Shown here piece after piece: positions 36,401 through 51,400 of a DNA stretch of 64,000 nucleotides. The stretch spans positions 130,690,594-130,754,593 of the forward strand of contig NC_062218.1 in assembly GCF_902686445.1 (NCBI RefSeq). The letters are read 5' to 3'. Below the pieces are notes generated by a model that was given only the letters and a program-made list of their open reading frames with translations, ran no database searches and was not told the origin of the DNA. Within the stretch, counting starts at the first letter, position 1, and each line of letters opens with the position of its first letter. The stretch comes from Sciurus carolinensis (taxonomy: Eukaryota > Chordata > Mammalia > Rodentia > Sciuridae). A program made the translations under genes and the position numbers.

Positions 36401-39400
36401 GAAAAAAGGCACCTGATATTTAGCATAAACACTTTTCTCAGCTGGGTGAAGTAGTAACCCACACCTGTAATCTCAGCTACTCAGGAGGCTGAAGCAGGAT
36501 GATCAGAAGTTGGAAGGCTGAGGAAGGAGAATCTCAAATCAAGGTCAGCCTTGGTAGCTTAGTGAGACCCTGTCTCAAAATAAAAAACAAAAATAAAAGG
36601 GCTGGGATTTAGCTCGGTGGTAAAGCACCACTGGGTTCCATCCCCACTACTGTGTTAAAAAAATAAAAATAAAATAAAATAAAAATTTCCATAAATATTC
36701 CAGGACTGTGAGAAATTTTTCTAAATTTTATTGGTAGGGAAGTCCAAAGCTAACAGGCTCTTAAAACATTTATGGAGATTTCTGCTATTTACCATTTCTG
36801 GCACTCCTATTAAAGATAGTATTTTTAAACCCAGCGTGGTGGTGCATGCTTTTAATCCAAGTGGCCTGGGAGGCTGAGGCAGGAGAATCACAAGTTAAAG
36901 CCAGCCTCAGCAATTCAGTGAGGCCCTAAGAAACTTAGTGAGACCTTATCTCAAAATGTAAACAAGGCTGGAGATGCAGCTCAGTGGTTAGGTGTCCTCT
37001 GGGTTCAATCCCTGGTATGGGGTTTTTAATATTTTTAATGTGCATACAAGCAAAAGCAGTTATCATCAAATTTTCATTTTATAATTGTGCTACTTCATTT
37101 TTGCTTCTCATTTTAAGCAAAAATAAAATGTTGAAGGAACTGCAACTGGAGTTCCCAAATTGCATGCAAGGATGCTCAGGTGGCCCAAAAGAAAACTGAC
37201 AAAATTAAATAAATCTTTATTAAGACCTACCTTAAATGACCTACTTCTAAAAGAATATGTACAGTATAGGGAATACTCCACTCAGAGAAACTTGAAATTA
37301 TACTAATGTGTCATGTACAGAAATACTCCTTAGATACTTAAGATGAGAGGCTGGGGCTGTAGCTCAGTGGTAGAGCACTTGCCCAGCATGTGTGAGGCAC
37401 TGGGTTTGATCCTCAGCACCACAACAAAATAAATAAATAAAATAAAGGCACTGTGTCCATTTACAACTGAAAAATATTTTAAAAAAATACTTAAGAGGAG
37501 GACATCAACATTGATGTCCAGCACATTCTAAAGAAATAACCCTAATATTGAACCAACTTGATAACAAATGTTTGTACTTCCATATAAAAATTGGGGGTGG
37601 ATTGGACAGCTAGCACTACTGAATCAAAAATTCCCAGAATATAACCATATTCTTGAATAGGAAGATTCAACAATACAAAATGTCAATCCAGCTCCAGAAG
37701 CTCATTTACAAATACAATAAAATTTCAGCTTAAAAAAGTTGATTATAAACTGAGTGTACTGACACGCCTGTAAACCCAGCAGCTAGGGAGGTTAAGGCAG
37801 GAAGACTGCAAATTCAAAGCCAGTATCAGCAATTTAGTGATGCCATAAGCAACATAGCAAAGGCCTGTCTCAAAATAAATATGAAAAGGGCTGGGTATGT
37901 CACTCAGTGGTTAAGCACCCCTGGGTTCAATCCCTGGTACCCCCCAAATCCAGGATGACCCTAAAAAATAGAGCAATGGGGTGGAGGGGGGCAGGTGACA
38001 ATCCTCTAGGTTGAAATATATTACAAGCCTCTATAATAAGAGTAATGTTGTGGCAGGCATGGGGCATATGCTCTAATCAGAGCTACTCAGGAGGCTAAGG
38101 CAAAAAGACCATAAATTCAAGGTTAGCCTAGGCAAGACTCTTTCTAAAAAAAAAAAAAAAAAAAAGTGCTGGAATGTAGCTCAGTGGTAGAGTGCCAGTG
38201 GGTTCAATCCACAGTTTGAAAGAGTACTATTGATATGGGATACATCTCAGAACAATCTATTTTTTACTTAATAGACTTTATTTCTTGGCACAGTTCTAGG
38301 TTTACAGAAAATTTTTAATAGAAATTAGAGTTCTCAAGAGGCTTTCTCCCATCCACCCCTTTCCCCATTTCCCCCCAATTATTAACAAGTTGCATTGGTG
38401 AGACCCACTTGTATGACTATACATCATTGTTAACTAAGGCCCATGGTTTACATTAGGGTTCACTTTTTTGTGTTGTACATTCTATGGGTTTTGCTAAATG
38501 CACAATGCCAAGGACAGTATCATAAAGAGTTATAGGGCATAGGTCTTCCTAAATAACCTCTTTGCTTCATCTATTTTTCTCTCTCCCTGATCTCCATTCC
38601 TGGCAACCTTTGATCTTTACATTCTCTACAGTCTGCCTTTTCCAGAATGTCACAGTTGGGAATCATACTTTTCTAACTGGCTTCTTTCACTCAGTAATAT
38701 GTGTTTAAGATTTCTCTCTGCCTCTTTGATAGCTTGAAAGGCTAAAAGTATTTTACTTTGCAGCATACAGACTCAGATAAATAATCCTCCAAATTACTTT
38801 AAAACATAGTAAATATATTATACACCTTTTAAAATAAAGGGGCTCAGGGGCTGGGGATACAGCTCAGTGATAGAGTGCCTGCCTAGCATGCCTAAGGCCC
38901 TGGTTGATCTCTACTACTGCCAAAAGAAAAAAAGAAAAATAAAAATGGAAGAACTTAACTTACTTTAAATAATCATATTGTTAGTAGTAGTATGGATACT
39001 GCTATTTTGAGACAGTTATGTGTTAATTATGTGCTAAAGCAAATGAATAGGGCTGGGGAGATAGCTCAGTTGGTAGAGTGCTTGCCTTGCAAGCACAAGT
39101 CCCTGGGTTCAATCCCCAGCACCACAAAAAAAAAAAAAAAAAAAAAAAAAGAATAGTTGTTAGTTTTATTAACAACCAAAACTTGGAGACATGAAAAAGT
39201 AGATAAACATAAGATGTAGTATAGAGACAGGATTGGTAGTCCTAAATTTGAAATGGAAATACTAAATTATTATATCATGAAAATAAACACAGATGTATTT
39301 CCTGACTGACATTAAATAGTTCTAGACCAACCCAGTGGCAACAAGCATTCAGTTTCCATTCTGGGGCTTCTAAATATCCTTCCTCAGGTTCCTCGGAGAT

Positions 39401-42400
39401 ATGATTGATTCTGGATCTAAGAAAGCACCTTGTATGAAAAAGCTAAAAAGCTGCCAAAGATGACTAGGGCCATGATAACATGACAAAAGTCCTTAAGAGC
39501 AATAATATAAGACTTTTACATAGCCAAAGAAAGAGCTTTTTGGATTTTATACACAAAAAAATGGGTAACAATTGGGATTTCTTTTTTTTTTTTTTTTATT
39601 ATTTTTTTTTTTTTACGTTTACATAGGGTAATGATGTTTATTTTATTTTTCCCCTCTCCCCCACCCCTCCCACCCCTCCCACCCCTCCCACCCCTCTTTT
39701 CCCTCTACACAGTCCTTCTTTACTTCATTCTTACCGCTCTCCTTAGCCTAACTCTAAACCTAACCCTAAACCTAATGGGATTTCTTTTTAAAAAGTCCTC
39801 AGGCGCCACCCAAAAATATTTTCAGTTATCAAACATGCACAATCTGTGCCCCAAAATAAATATAAACATAATGATATAAAACATTAACTATGTTTAAATT
39901 CATGAGTTCATAACAGTATTCAAATTTTTAAAAGTTTCAGTAATTACTTTTACAGGATGCTAGGAAAACCAACTCATTATTTAAACACTAGTAAATAACT
40001 GAAAGAATCAACATTATCATGTCTTTACTGTATATGATAATTTAGTATAACAGGTGAGAGAACATATCTCTTTACAGAGAAATCCCTATTAATAAATACA
40101 GAAGGTGCTGGGTACGGTGGCACACACCTATAATACCTGTGACTTGGGAAGCTGAGGCAAGAAGATTATAGTAAGCTTCTCCACTAATTTGCTTGTAATT
40201 TCCACAATCCCACAGTGCTGTGGACTCGAACCCGGGCCTCCAGCATGAGAGGCAGGCACTCTACAGGGTGGGCTATATGGCCTGCCCCTAGCTTCTCCAC
40301 TAAGATCAGAAACAATGTAAGGATGTGTCTCTTCTACCACTGCTTTTCAAGACTGTACTAGAAGTCCTAACTAATACAATAAGAGAAGGAATAAAAAGCA
40401 TATAGTTTAAGAAAGAAGAAATAAATTGTTTATAGATGACATGATCATCTATGTAAAAAAATCTGAAAGAAGTAATAACTCCTGGAACTAATAAGTAATT
40501 ATAGCAAGATTGTAGGAAACCACTGTCTATATACCAGCTGTGTGAAAAAGCAGCCAGGTACAAGGTACATGCCTGTAATTCCAGTGACTCTGGAGGCTAA
40601 GGTAGGGGGATTAAAAGTTTGAGGCCAGCCTGCGCAACTCAGGGAGAGCCGGTCTCAAAATACAAAATAAAAAGGGCTGGAGATGGAGGTCAGTGGTAGA
40701 GCACCCCTGGGTTTAATCTGCTGTGCAATAACAATAATTATTATTATTATTACAAAATAATTAAATTAAAAACTGATTTTTGAAAAGACAATGTCAAGAG
40801 AATGAAAAGTCAAGCCATGAAATAGGAGAACATATTTGTAAAAGGAACATCTGATAAAAGACTTATTCAAAAGATAGAAAGAACTTAAAACTTGACAATA
40901 AGAAAATGAACAACTTGATTTAAAAATAAAGAGAATTTCAATGATTAGTTGTTCACACAATATTTTGGTCGAAATAAAAAAATAAGCAGAAGATGTGAAT
41001 GAATACTTCACCAAAAAAGACATACAGATGGCAAGTAAACACTAAGAGACATCCATCATCATGTCATTAGGGAATTGCAAATTAAAATTATGAGACACCA
41101 CTATATACCTATTAGATTGCTAAAACCCAAAACACTGACATCATCAAAAGTTGATAAAGATTTGGAGCAACAGGAAATACCATTCAATGCTGGTAGAAAT
41201 GCAAAACCATACAGGTACTTTGGGACAGTTTGGCAGATTCTTACAAAGCTAACTAGTCTTATCATACAATTCAGTATGCCACATTCCTAAGTATTTATAT
41301 AAATGAGTAAAAAACACATCCATACAAAAACCCGTATGAGGTGTTTATAGCAATTTTATTCATAAGTGCCAAAGTTTGTAAAGGAAAACACGATGTCGTT
41401 TAGTAAGTGAGTGGGTAATAACCTGCAGTATATCCAGACAATAGCATACTATTCAGTGCTATCAGGCTATAAAAAGATAAAGGACTTAAATAAATACATA
41501 AATAAACACATATCACCAAGAGAAAGAACAATCTGAAAAGGATACATACAGGTAATTTTAACCATATGATATTCTGGAAAAGGCAAAATTAAGGAACAGT
41601 AAAAATGTTTTGTGGTTGTCAAAGGCTAGGGAAGAGGGATAAGTATACAGAGACTAGAGGATTTTTAGGGAAATGAATCTATCTATTCTGTATGATATGG
41701 TAATGGTGGATAAGTGTCATTACATTATTTTTGTAAAACCACAGAATACATAACACCAAGACTCTAATGTGAAACTATGGCCTTTGACTTCATAATATGT
41801 GAGTGAAAATTCATCAACTGTAACATACTGGTGGCAGTGTCTGCGTGGTGAGAAAGGGTATATGGGCTCTCTTCCCACTCAACTTTGCTGTAAACTTAAA
41901 TTACTCTATAACATAAAGTTTAACTAAAACACATTCATCTGTAACTTTCAGATGTAATCTGTAACTTTCAAAGTAATACCAATTAAGTAAAAAGTTTTAT
42001 TCAAAATGGGAAGCTAGTTGTACTAAACTTGGAGTACTCTGATTTCAAAAGTTTATGCTCTTGTCACATTGTTTTCTATTATTATGCCAGTTGGTTTCTC
42101 ATCTATTAAAATGAGATGTGAAAACATCATCTGAATTATCTATGAGTCACGAAGAAGGTAATGTCATGAGGTAAAAGCTAATGAAACAATGTTTTAATAT
42201 TAAACTTGTGAGAAATGTGTGAAGCTATATCTGACATATGTGCATATGTATGTATGTATGATAGTGGTGGTGATGAGCAAAGGCTGCCTTGGGCACCCTA
42301 GACACATTACTTTACCACTGAGCTACAGCCCCAGCACCTAATATTTGAATTTTTAAGTGAAAAAAAAAAAAAAAAAAAAACCCTATAATGTTAAATTAAC

Positions 42401-45400
42401 ACTTTTAATTCTCAAATGACAGGTTTAATTCTGTATATAAAATATCTGATAAATCTTTCACGTATAAAAAAGTCTTAATGTCCCTCTGAAAAGGACCTGC
42501 AGTCTTTCAAACATATAACTTGCTAATTGATACATGGGTTTTGTTTGTTTCTTTGTTTGTTTGTTTTTGGTCCTGGGGATGAAACCCAGGGATGCTTCAC
42601 CAATGAGCTATATCCCCAGTCCTCTTTATTTTAAGACAGGGGGTCTCACTCAGTTGCTTAGGGTTTTGTTAAGTTGCCAAGACTGGTCTCAAACTTGTGA
42701 TCCTCCTATCTTAGTCTCAGAGATTATACATGTGTGCCACTGCACCTGGCCATAGTGTTTCCTGTCTCCCAAGCACAAACTTAAAAAGGACAATGTTGCC
42801 AAGTCCACCGGTACACATTTGTAATCCCAGTGACAAGGGAGGTTGATGCAGGGAGATTGAAAGTTTAAGGATGACCTCAGAAACTTAGAGACCCCCTGTC
42901 TCAAAATAAAAAATAAAAAGGACCAGGGATGCAGCTCAATGGTAAAGTGCCCCTAGATTCAATTCCCATTACCAAAAAAAAAAAAAAAGGGGGGGGAGGG
43001 GTGCATGGGTGGGTAATATTTTTACACAAATTCTCAATTTCACCTTCTAGTAAATAATCCATAGAAAAATGAAGACAAATGTTAGAGAACAGGGGGTGGG
43101 GATGTACCTCAGTAGTAGAGCACTTGCCTAGCATGCACAGGCCCTGGGGTGGATTCCCAAAACTGAAGAAGAAAATTTAAATATATACATATATACACAT
43201 GTGTGTGTGTGCGCGCGCGCGCGTGTGTGTGTGTAAACATGTATAATTGAACCCTAGGACTGCTCCTTTTTTATAGAGTCTCCCTGAAACTATTAGAACA
43301 AACTAATTCAGCAAGGTTTCAGGGTATAAGACCAATATACAAAACCCAGTTATATTTTTCTTTTTTTGGTACTAGGGATTGAACTCAGGGGCACTCAACC
43401 ACTGAGCTACATCTCCAGCCCTATTTTGTATTTTACTTAGAGACAGGGTCTTACTGAGTTGCTTAGTGCCTCGCTGGCTTTGAACTCGAGATCCTCCAGC
43501 CTCAGCCTCCAGAGCTGCTGGTATTATAGGGGTGCGACACTGTGCTTGGCAAAACCCAGTTATATTTCTAGGCACTAGCAATGAACAATCTGAAAATAAA
43601 ATTAAGAAAACCATTATGTTCACAATATCATCAAAAAGAATAAAACTTTCAGGAATAAATTTAACAAAAGAAGTTTAAGACTTGAAAACTACAAAACATC
43701 ATTGAAAAAGAATAAAGATAGGCAGGACCAGTGGTGTACATCTGTAGACTGAGGCAGGAGGATCAGGAGACTGAGGCAGGAGGATCACAAGTGTGAGGCC
43801 AACCTAGACAGTTGAACAAAATGCCTGTCTCAAAAACTAAAAAAGGCTAGGAATGTAGCTCAGTAGCAGAATGCCCCTGGGATCAATTCCCTATAGCACA
43901 CACACAGACACACACAAACACAAAGGAAAAGAAAGACTGAGGATGACCTAAATAAATGGAAAATACTTCCTATGTTCATGGATTGGAAGGCTCAATAGTA
44001 TTAACATGGTTATTCCCCACACTGATCTATAGAGCCAATTCCAACTACCTTCCGCCCCAAGAAATTAACAAGGTGATCCTAACATTCATTTGGAAATGCA
44101 AGAGACCCAGAACAGCCAAACAAATTTGAAAAAGAGCAACGCTGGAAGACTCACAATTCCTGATTTCAATCTTACTACATAGCTGCAATAGTCAAGACAG
44201 TGGATGTGGTTCTGATATAATTACTGACACAGATCAGTGAAACAAACCCTCAGTTATAGTCAACTGATTTTTGACAAAAGTTCCAAAGTCATTTAATGTA
44301 GACAGAATAATCTTTTCAACTAAGTGCTAGGAAAAATGGATATCCACATGCAAAAGAAGTCAGAATCCTAACTCGCATGGATCACAGACCTGAATAAAAG
44401 AGCTAAAAAATGCAAATCTCTTAAAAGAAAACATAGGCAGAAAGATTTGTAATCTTAGATTTAGGCCATGATGTCTTAGATATGACACCAAACATACAAG
44501 CAACAGACAAACTGTACTCTACAATTTAAAGCATAAAAGCATACCATCAAGAAAGTGAAGACAGTTGGGCACGGTGGCGCATGCCTGTAATTCCAGCAGC
44601 TTGGGAGGCTGAGACAGGAGGATCAAGAGTTCAAAGCCTGCATTAGTAATTTATCAAGGACCTAAGCAACTCAGCAAGACCCTATCTCTAAATAAAACAC
44701 AAAAAGGACTAGGGAGTGGCTCAGTAGTTAAGCGCCCCTGAGTTCGATCCCTGATACCGTCCCCCCGCCCCCCAAAAAAGAGAGAGAAAGTAAAGATAAC
44801 CTACAGAATGAGAGAATACTTTTGTTAAACATATATCTGATTAAGGATCTACATCTAGAATATATAAAGAACTCTTACCACTTAAACGAGTTACTCAAAA
44901 AATCAGGTAGAAGATTTTTTTTTTTTTTTTGCTGTGCTGGGGATTGAACCCAGGGCCTTGTGCTTACAAGGCAGGCACTCTACGAACTGAGCTACATCCC
45001 CAGCCCAGGTAGAAGATTTGAATAGACATTTCTCCAAAGATATACAAATGATCAACAAGCACAGGAAAGATATTCCACATCATTTCAGTTTTAGGATGCA
45101 AATCAAATCCCACAATGAGAAATCCCTTCAAACTCATTAGGATGATAATTAACAAATATGGACCATAACAAATGTTGGCATGGATATGGGAAAATTATAT
45201 ACTTTCATATACTGAGGGTCGGAATGCGGCTGCTTCAGAAAATTGGTAATTTCATGAAAAGTTAAATATAGACTCAGCAATCTTTTTTTGTTAGTTTGTT
45301 TGTTTGTTTTTGCAGTTCTGGAATTGAACCCAGGGACATTCCACCACATCCCTGGTCCTTTTTATTTTTTTATTTTGGGACAGGGTCTTCCTAAATTGCC

Positions 45401-48400
45401 TAGGCTGGCCTTGAACTTGTGATCCTCCTGTTTTCCAAGTCGCTGAGATTACAGGCATGCACCACCACATATACAGATTTTTGTGAGGACATATTTTCAT
45501 TCTGCAATTCCAACAATCTCAAAACTGCATAAATGATTAATTTTCCAGGAAGAAAAAAAAAGTGGAAGTCCTGTTCTATCAGGTATTAAAATTTAGCATA
45601 AATCTAAGGTTATTCAATGAGTAATGGTACCAGTAGACCAGTTAGTGAAACAGCATAGTAAGATAGAGGACTACTCAAAATCAGTGGCAGGAAGGATAAA
45701 TTATTCAGCAAACCTATGGTTTTTCCTGGAAAAAGGTGAAATTAGTTTCTTATCAGATATAACACAAGAAAGCTAAATGCCACATGGCTTAAAGATCGAA
45801 TTTAAAAAATAAAATTACATAGCTGGGCATGATGGCATATGACCATAAACCCAGCTTCCTGGGAGGCTGAGGCAGGGTGATTACAAGTTTGAGGCCAGCT
45901 TTGGCAATTTAGCAAGACCCTATCTCAAAATGAGAAAAAACAAAAAAACAAAAAACAGGGGGCTTGGGGGCATAGGTCAGTCGTAGAGTGTCCCTGGGTT
46001 CAATCCTCAATACCACAAAAATTAAATAAAATTTTAGAAATAAAAATAAATTAAAAGTGAACTATATAAAATTCCAAAGGAAAAAAATGCATTTGTATAG
46101 CCCTATTAAGTAGAGGCAAAACAGTAAACCTAAGAGCCAGAAAGAAAAAAAGTGCCAATTTTATATACTGTAAAAATATCAACCAGCCAGGTATTGTGGC
46201 ACACACCTAAAATCCCAGTTACTAATGGAGGCTGAAGCAGGAGGATCACCAAGTTCAAGGTCGGCCTGGGCAACTTAGTGAGACCTTATTTCAAAAATAT
46301 AAAATTAAAAACTAAAAAGGACTAGAGATATAGCTCAGTGGTAGAGCAACCGTGGGTTCAATCCCTAGTACCACAAAACGTGGGTGGAGGGGGGAATGTG
46401 GGCATTGCTGTTTAAACTCAACTAATTGCAAAACAAAGTCAAATACCACAGCTTCCCTGGCTCCTGCTGCCACCACCACCAAGACCAGAAATGCAAATTA
46501 AAATGAGATTTTTTTTTTTCATTCTATCAGATTGTTAAAGGCCAAAAAAGATAACTGAGACTAGCAAGAGTATGGGAAAAGAGGTCCTCTTAATTCTCTT
46601 GGTGGAAATGATAGCTGACAAAATCCTTCTATAAAATAGTCTAGCAGCAATTTTTAAAATTTAACAAGTATATTTGTTTAACTAGTGCTATGGTTTCAAG
46701 GTGCCTCCCAAATTTCAAGTGTTGGAAACTTAATCCCCAAAACAACAGTGCTAGAAAGTAGGACCTTTAAAAGGTGCTCAGGTCATGAGGACAGGGATTA
46801 ATGCTATCATCTCCGAAAGGGATCCTGATACAAGTATGAGTCAGTCCTTCTTCTCAAGTCCTCTTGCCCTTCTACCTTCTGTCACAAAGGCACTCTCCAG
46901 ATGTGGCCCCTAAACTTGGACTTCCCAACCCCCAGAACTGTAAGAATTAAATATCTTCTTTATAAACAGATTTTGAGTATTCTGTTATAGTAGCACAAAA
47001 TGGACTAAGATACCCAGGAACCCCACATTTTTAGTAATTTATTCTACAGAAATTAAAGCCCCACTATATCAGCAATATTTGCTTTATTCTTAGCCTCTAA
47101 ATATTTTCTCTATCTTGGGCTGGAGCTGTACCTCAGGGGTAGAGTAATTGTCTGGCATACGTGAGGTCCTGGGTTCAAACCTCAGCACCACATTAAAAAA
47201 AAAGAAAAAATTAAAAGTCATTAAAATATGTTTTTAAAAAAGTGTTAAAAATTTCTATATGGAGCCAGGCATGGCAGCACACTCTGGGACTATGGAATCC
47301 CAGCTACTAGGGAGGCTAAGGCAGGAGGATCACTTAAGTCCAGGAGTTGGAGACCAGCTTGGGCAATGTGGCAAGACCCTATCTCAAAAGGAAAACAAAA
47401 ATTTTTTTTCTCTATCTCCAAGGTCTAACTGAAACTCTGAGCCACTCATGCACTATTGTAATCCCAGCAACCCAGGAGGCTTAGGCAGGAGGATCACAGT
47501 TTGAGGACAGCCTGGACAATTTAGGAAGACTCTGTCTCAAAATAAAAAATAAAAAAAGGCTGGGGATATAGCTCAGGTATAGAGCGCCTCTGAGTTCAAA
47601 CTCCAATGTCACCAAAAAAAAAAAAAAAAAACCCAAAAAACAAAAGAACTGGTTTTCTATGAGGCCACTCTTCCCAGAAGTTCTCTTTCCCATATCAATG
47701 GGCATAATTCATTTCTGTTTTGGGGTGATGATTCTTCTTTTCTCCTTAAAAAGTCCACCTTCATGTAGAGGATACTAAGAGTTACCATGAGTGATATGTC
47801 TAGATTAGAACCATACTTTTGGTCTTCCTCTGCTGAATTCTCTTAAACTGCCACATAAGACTAGGGGTATAGCTCAGTGGTAGAGCACCTCCCTAGCATG
47901 GTCGAGTTCAATTCCCAGCACTGCAAAAAATAAAATAAAATAACCTGCTACACAACATTTCTACTGGCCCTTCTTACTTAACTGATGTTAAAAACAAATT
48001 AACATTTAAGAACCAGAAAAGTAATGCTAGGTTATAGGAAAGAAGACATGGAAGCCAGGTCAAATCTCAGCTCATCATAAATACCGGGTGTTACCTATAG
48101 GTCCTAGTTAACTCAGCAAAACTAGAACCTACGCCATTTGTTTACTAGGAGAATTCACTGATAGAATGAATCTAGAATTATCCAGGTAAAAGTAAATGCT
48201 CAATAAATGTTTAAACAACATCACAAAACACCTTTAAATCTCAAAGTTTCATCAGATTGTACCAATCAAAATCCTGTCCTTGTTGGGACAACTGCTCACT
48301 CCAAATCGCTGCCTTTAATTCTTTAAAAATTTTAGCTCCTGTATGCCTGCCACCTTCTCCAACTCTACTGGTATTCTGGTGTTTTTACTATTTGTATAAC

Positions 48401-51400
48401 TGTTCTAATACATTCAGCATTCTGCAACCACAAATTTAACCAATAGCAGATCACAAGCACAGGTGTGGGGATGGTGTCTGTACTTCAACATGGAGATTTG
48501 TTTTGGTCATTATTCTTCAAACAATACAGTATAACAACTATTTACATAGCACTTACATTGTATTAGGTATTATAAAGCATACAGGAATGTGTGCTTAGTT
48601 TATAAGCAAATACTCTGCCATTTTACATAAGGGACTTGAACATTTTCAGATATGGATATCACTGGGGGTTCTTGGAACCTCCTCCGCTAATAAGACATCT
48701 ATCTGTACTTTGTTCTCTCTAGTCCTTGTCTACAGTTCCTCCAATGATCTCTACCCTACCTCAGCCATTCACTCCTAGGGTCAAACCCTAGACCTCACCA
48801 CAATTAGTAACTGCACAGCCCTACACACTCTCACACACATTCCTACCTTTTACCGTTTCCTCCTTCTAAGGCCTTGCCTAACAACTCTCAACCCTTCTTG
48901 GACCACTGACCCTATTCTTCAGCACTCCTCATGTCTCTGTTTCTCATTTTATCCACTGTAATTTCTATACTCAAATATTATAACCACTTTCTTAACCCAT
49001 TAACTCTTTTGACCCTCTAATATAATCATATTCCTTTGGTTAAGCCACAGTTCTTTTTAATTCCAAATCTCTGCCAACTCTGTATCTGTACCCTCACAAG
49101 TAAATGAAGCCTCCTGGTCTGTCTTGAAATAAATTTATGATCACTAACCTCAAGTGGAGGTTAACTTGCCTTCATACTAGTTGCTAATTCATTCACTCTC
49201 CCAGATGACTATACCTTCTTTCTTTTCAAACCTCTAATGCTACCACTCCATCCTTATTCTTGGCGTATAACCTTTGTTACTATTTCAGAGAGAAAATAAT
49301 CACAGTATTCAAGTGGCATAATATATCTGTCTACATTTGTGCCCATTCATCCATCTTTTCTACTCTTAACTGTGGACAGATTTATTTGTGTTCCTGGCAA
49401 GAGCCAATTCCTTCTGTGTGCCTGATTCTATTCCCTGTCACCTACTCAAGGATACTGACAGCAACTTTTCTTCCTCTGCATCAAGGTTTCTCTAATTCAT
49501 CTTCCTCATCCGCATACAAATATGCTAATATTTCTTCTCAATTAAAAAACAACAAACTCTCTTCCCCACTCCAGCTTCTGCCCAAATATCTTTCCTCTTT
49601 ATAGCAAAACCTGCAGAAATTTCCAATTTCTCATGACATTCTTTTTTGAACTCACTCCAGTCAAGCCTTTACCCTGCAACATTCCAATAAAACTTTTAGT
49701 CAAGGGTAACTAATGACTTCCACAATGTAAAGTCAAAGATCTGTTCTCATTTTCCAAGTTACTTCACGACTACTGGGACATTATACTGTTTTCCTCCTAT
49801 TTCACTTACCACTTAAATCTCCTTTGTATGTTTTCATGACATCCTCCAAACGCTAAAGATTAAGTGCCTCAGGGCTTAGCCCCTTTATCTTTTCTATTTT
49901 TTTGGAGGGGAAGTACTAGGGGTTGGTATGGTCTACCACTGAGCTACACCCAAGAGGGTCTCTGGCTAAATTGCCCAGTCTGGTCTTGAATTTGCAATCC
50001 TCTTGCCTCAGCCTCCCAAGTAGCTGAGATTACAAGACACTGCCATTGTGCCCAGCTTCAAGCAGTTTCATGGCTTTAAATATTATCTATATATCTATAT
50101 TTATCTATATATATAAAACCTTGTATTGCCAGTCCAGATCATTATCTTAAACACAAGACTTCAGCTGCATACTAAACATCTTCACTTGGATATCTAATAG
50201 AAATCTCAGACTTCACAGAACAAATCTGACCTCCTGATCTCACCCTTACATGGCTCCACTGGCATTCTTGTGCTTTCAGTTAATGACTTCCACCCTTTTA
50301 CTTAGGGCAAAAATTTTTAAAAAGAGACACCCTTAACTTCCTTTCTTTCTCACCAATCAATCTCAGAAAATCCCATCCACTTTACCTTCAAAATAGATTC
50401 AGAATTTAGCAAATACTCAGCATTACTACCTCCTTCACCCCTGTCTGAGCCTTCCTGAACCATTGAAAAAAAATTCCTAATTGGTCTCTACATTCTCCCT
50501 TACTTCAGAGTCTCCTCAAGATAGCGGCCAAAGTAACCCTATTAAATCATAAATCAAATCCTGTCATTATCCTACTGAAAACCTTCTTAAGCCTATCCAT
50601 ATTACCTCAGGGTTAAATCCAAAAATCTTTACAATGGCCTACAAGGCATTCTAAGAATGGTCTTAGCACATCTCTAACCTCATCTCCTGCTACATACCTC
50701 CTTCCTCTCTTGGTTCAAGGCACACTGGCCTCCTTGCCGTTCCTGGAAACCATTAGCAGACCATGCCTCAGAGCTTCTGCACCTTTATTTCTGCTATCCA
50801 GAATACGCTTCCCTAGCTATCCACATAATTTGGTCCCATACTTCCTTAAGGTTTTCACACAAATGACTCTTAGTGAGGTCTTCTCTTCATCATTCTATTT
50901 AAAATTAAACCTGTTCCTCAAAATTCTTTATTTCTCACCACAGTACTAACCACTATCTGACATATTACACATTTCACATCTTTATCTCCTGTGTCCTCCC
51001 CCTAGAATATGAACTCCACCAAAGTAGGAATTGTGTTAACTGTACCACTGCATTCTGGGCCCAGAACTTTAGCACAGGGTAGATGCTGAATAAATAACAA
51101 TTGATTGAAAATGGGATAAATCTATATGTACGAAGATATTTTTATTTAGTGAATTTGAATGGGATAAATCTATATATACAAAAATATTCTTTATTTAGTG
51201 AATTAGAATTATACAAAATAGGATTCACTATGCCACATTCACAAAGGAATATTCACTGCAGCATTATTTGTGTGATCCCAAAAGTGAAAATGACACAATT
51301 ATCCATAATATTTTGAAGAAACTACAAAGTAATAATAATGTTTAACATTCAAGTGTTTCATATTTCCCAGTGCTTTAGATATGGTAACATTTAAACACTG

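Larger units (their letters stand above)
43290..45250 (+). mobile_element. Old L1 ORF2 copy broken by four SINEs
   Basis: ORF2 segments continue across the gaps: before 43341, 43568-43719, 43920-44555, 44790-44904 and 45020-45250. Frequent stops show that it is long dead. Confidence 0.85.

Noticed and set aside
39051..39124. Functional tRNA genes at the ID elements
   Set aside because: The tRNA-Ala-like parts lack a proper acceptor stem and have A-rich tails and TSDs, so they are SINEs.
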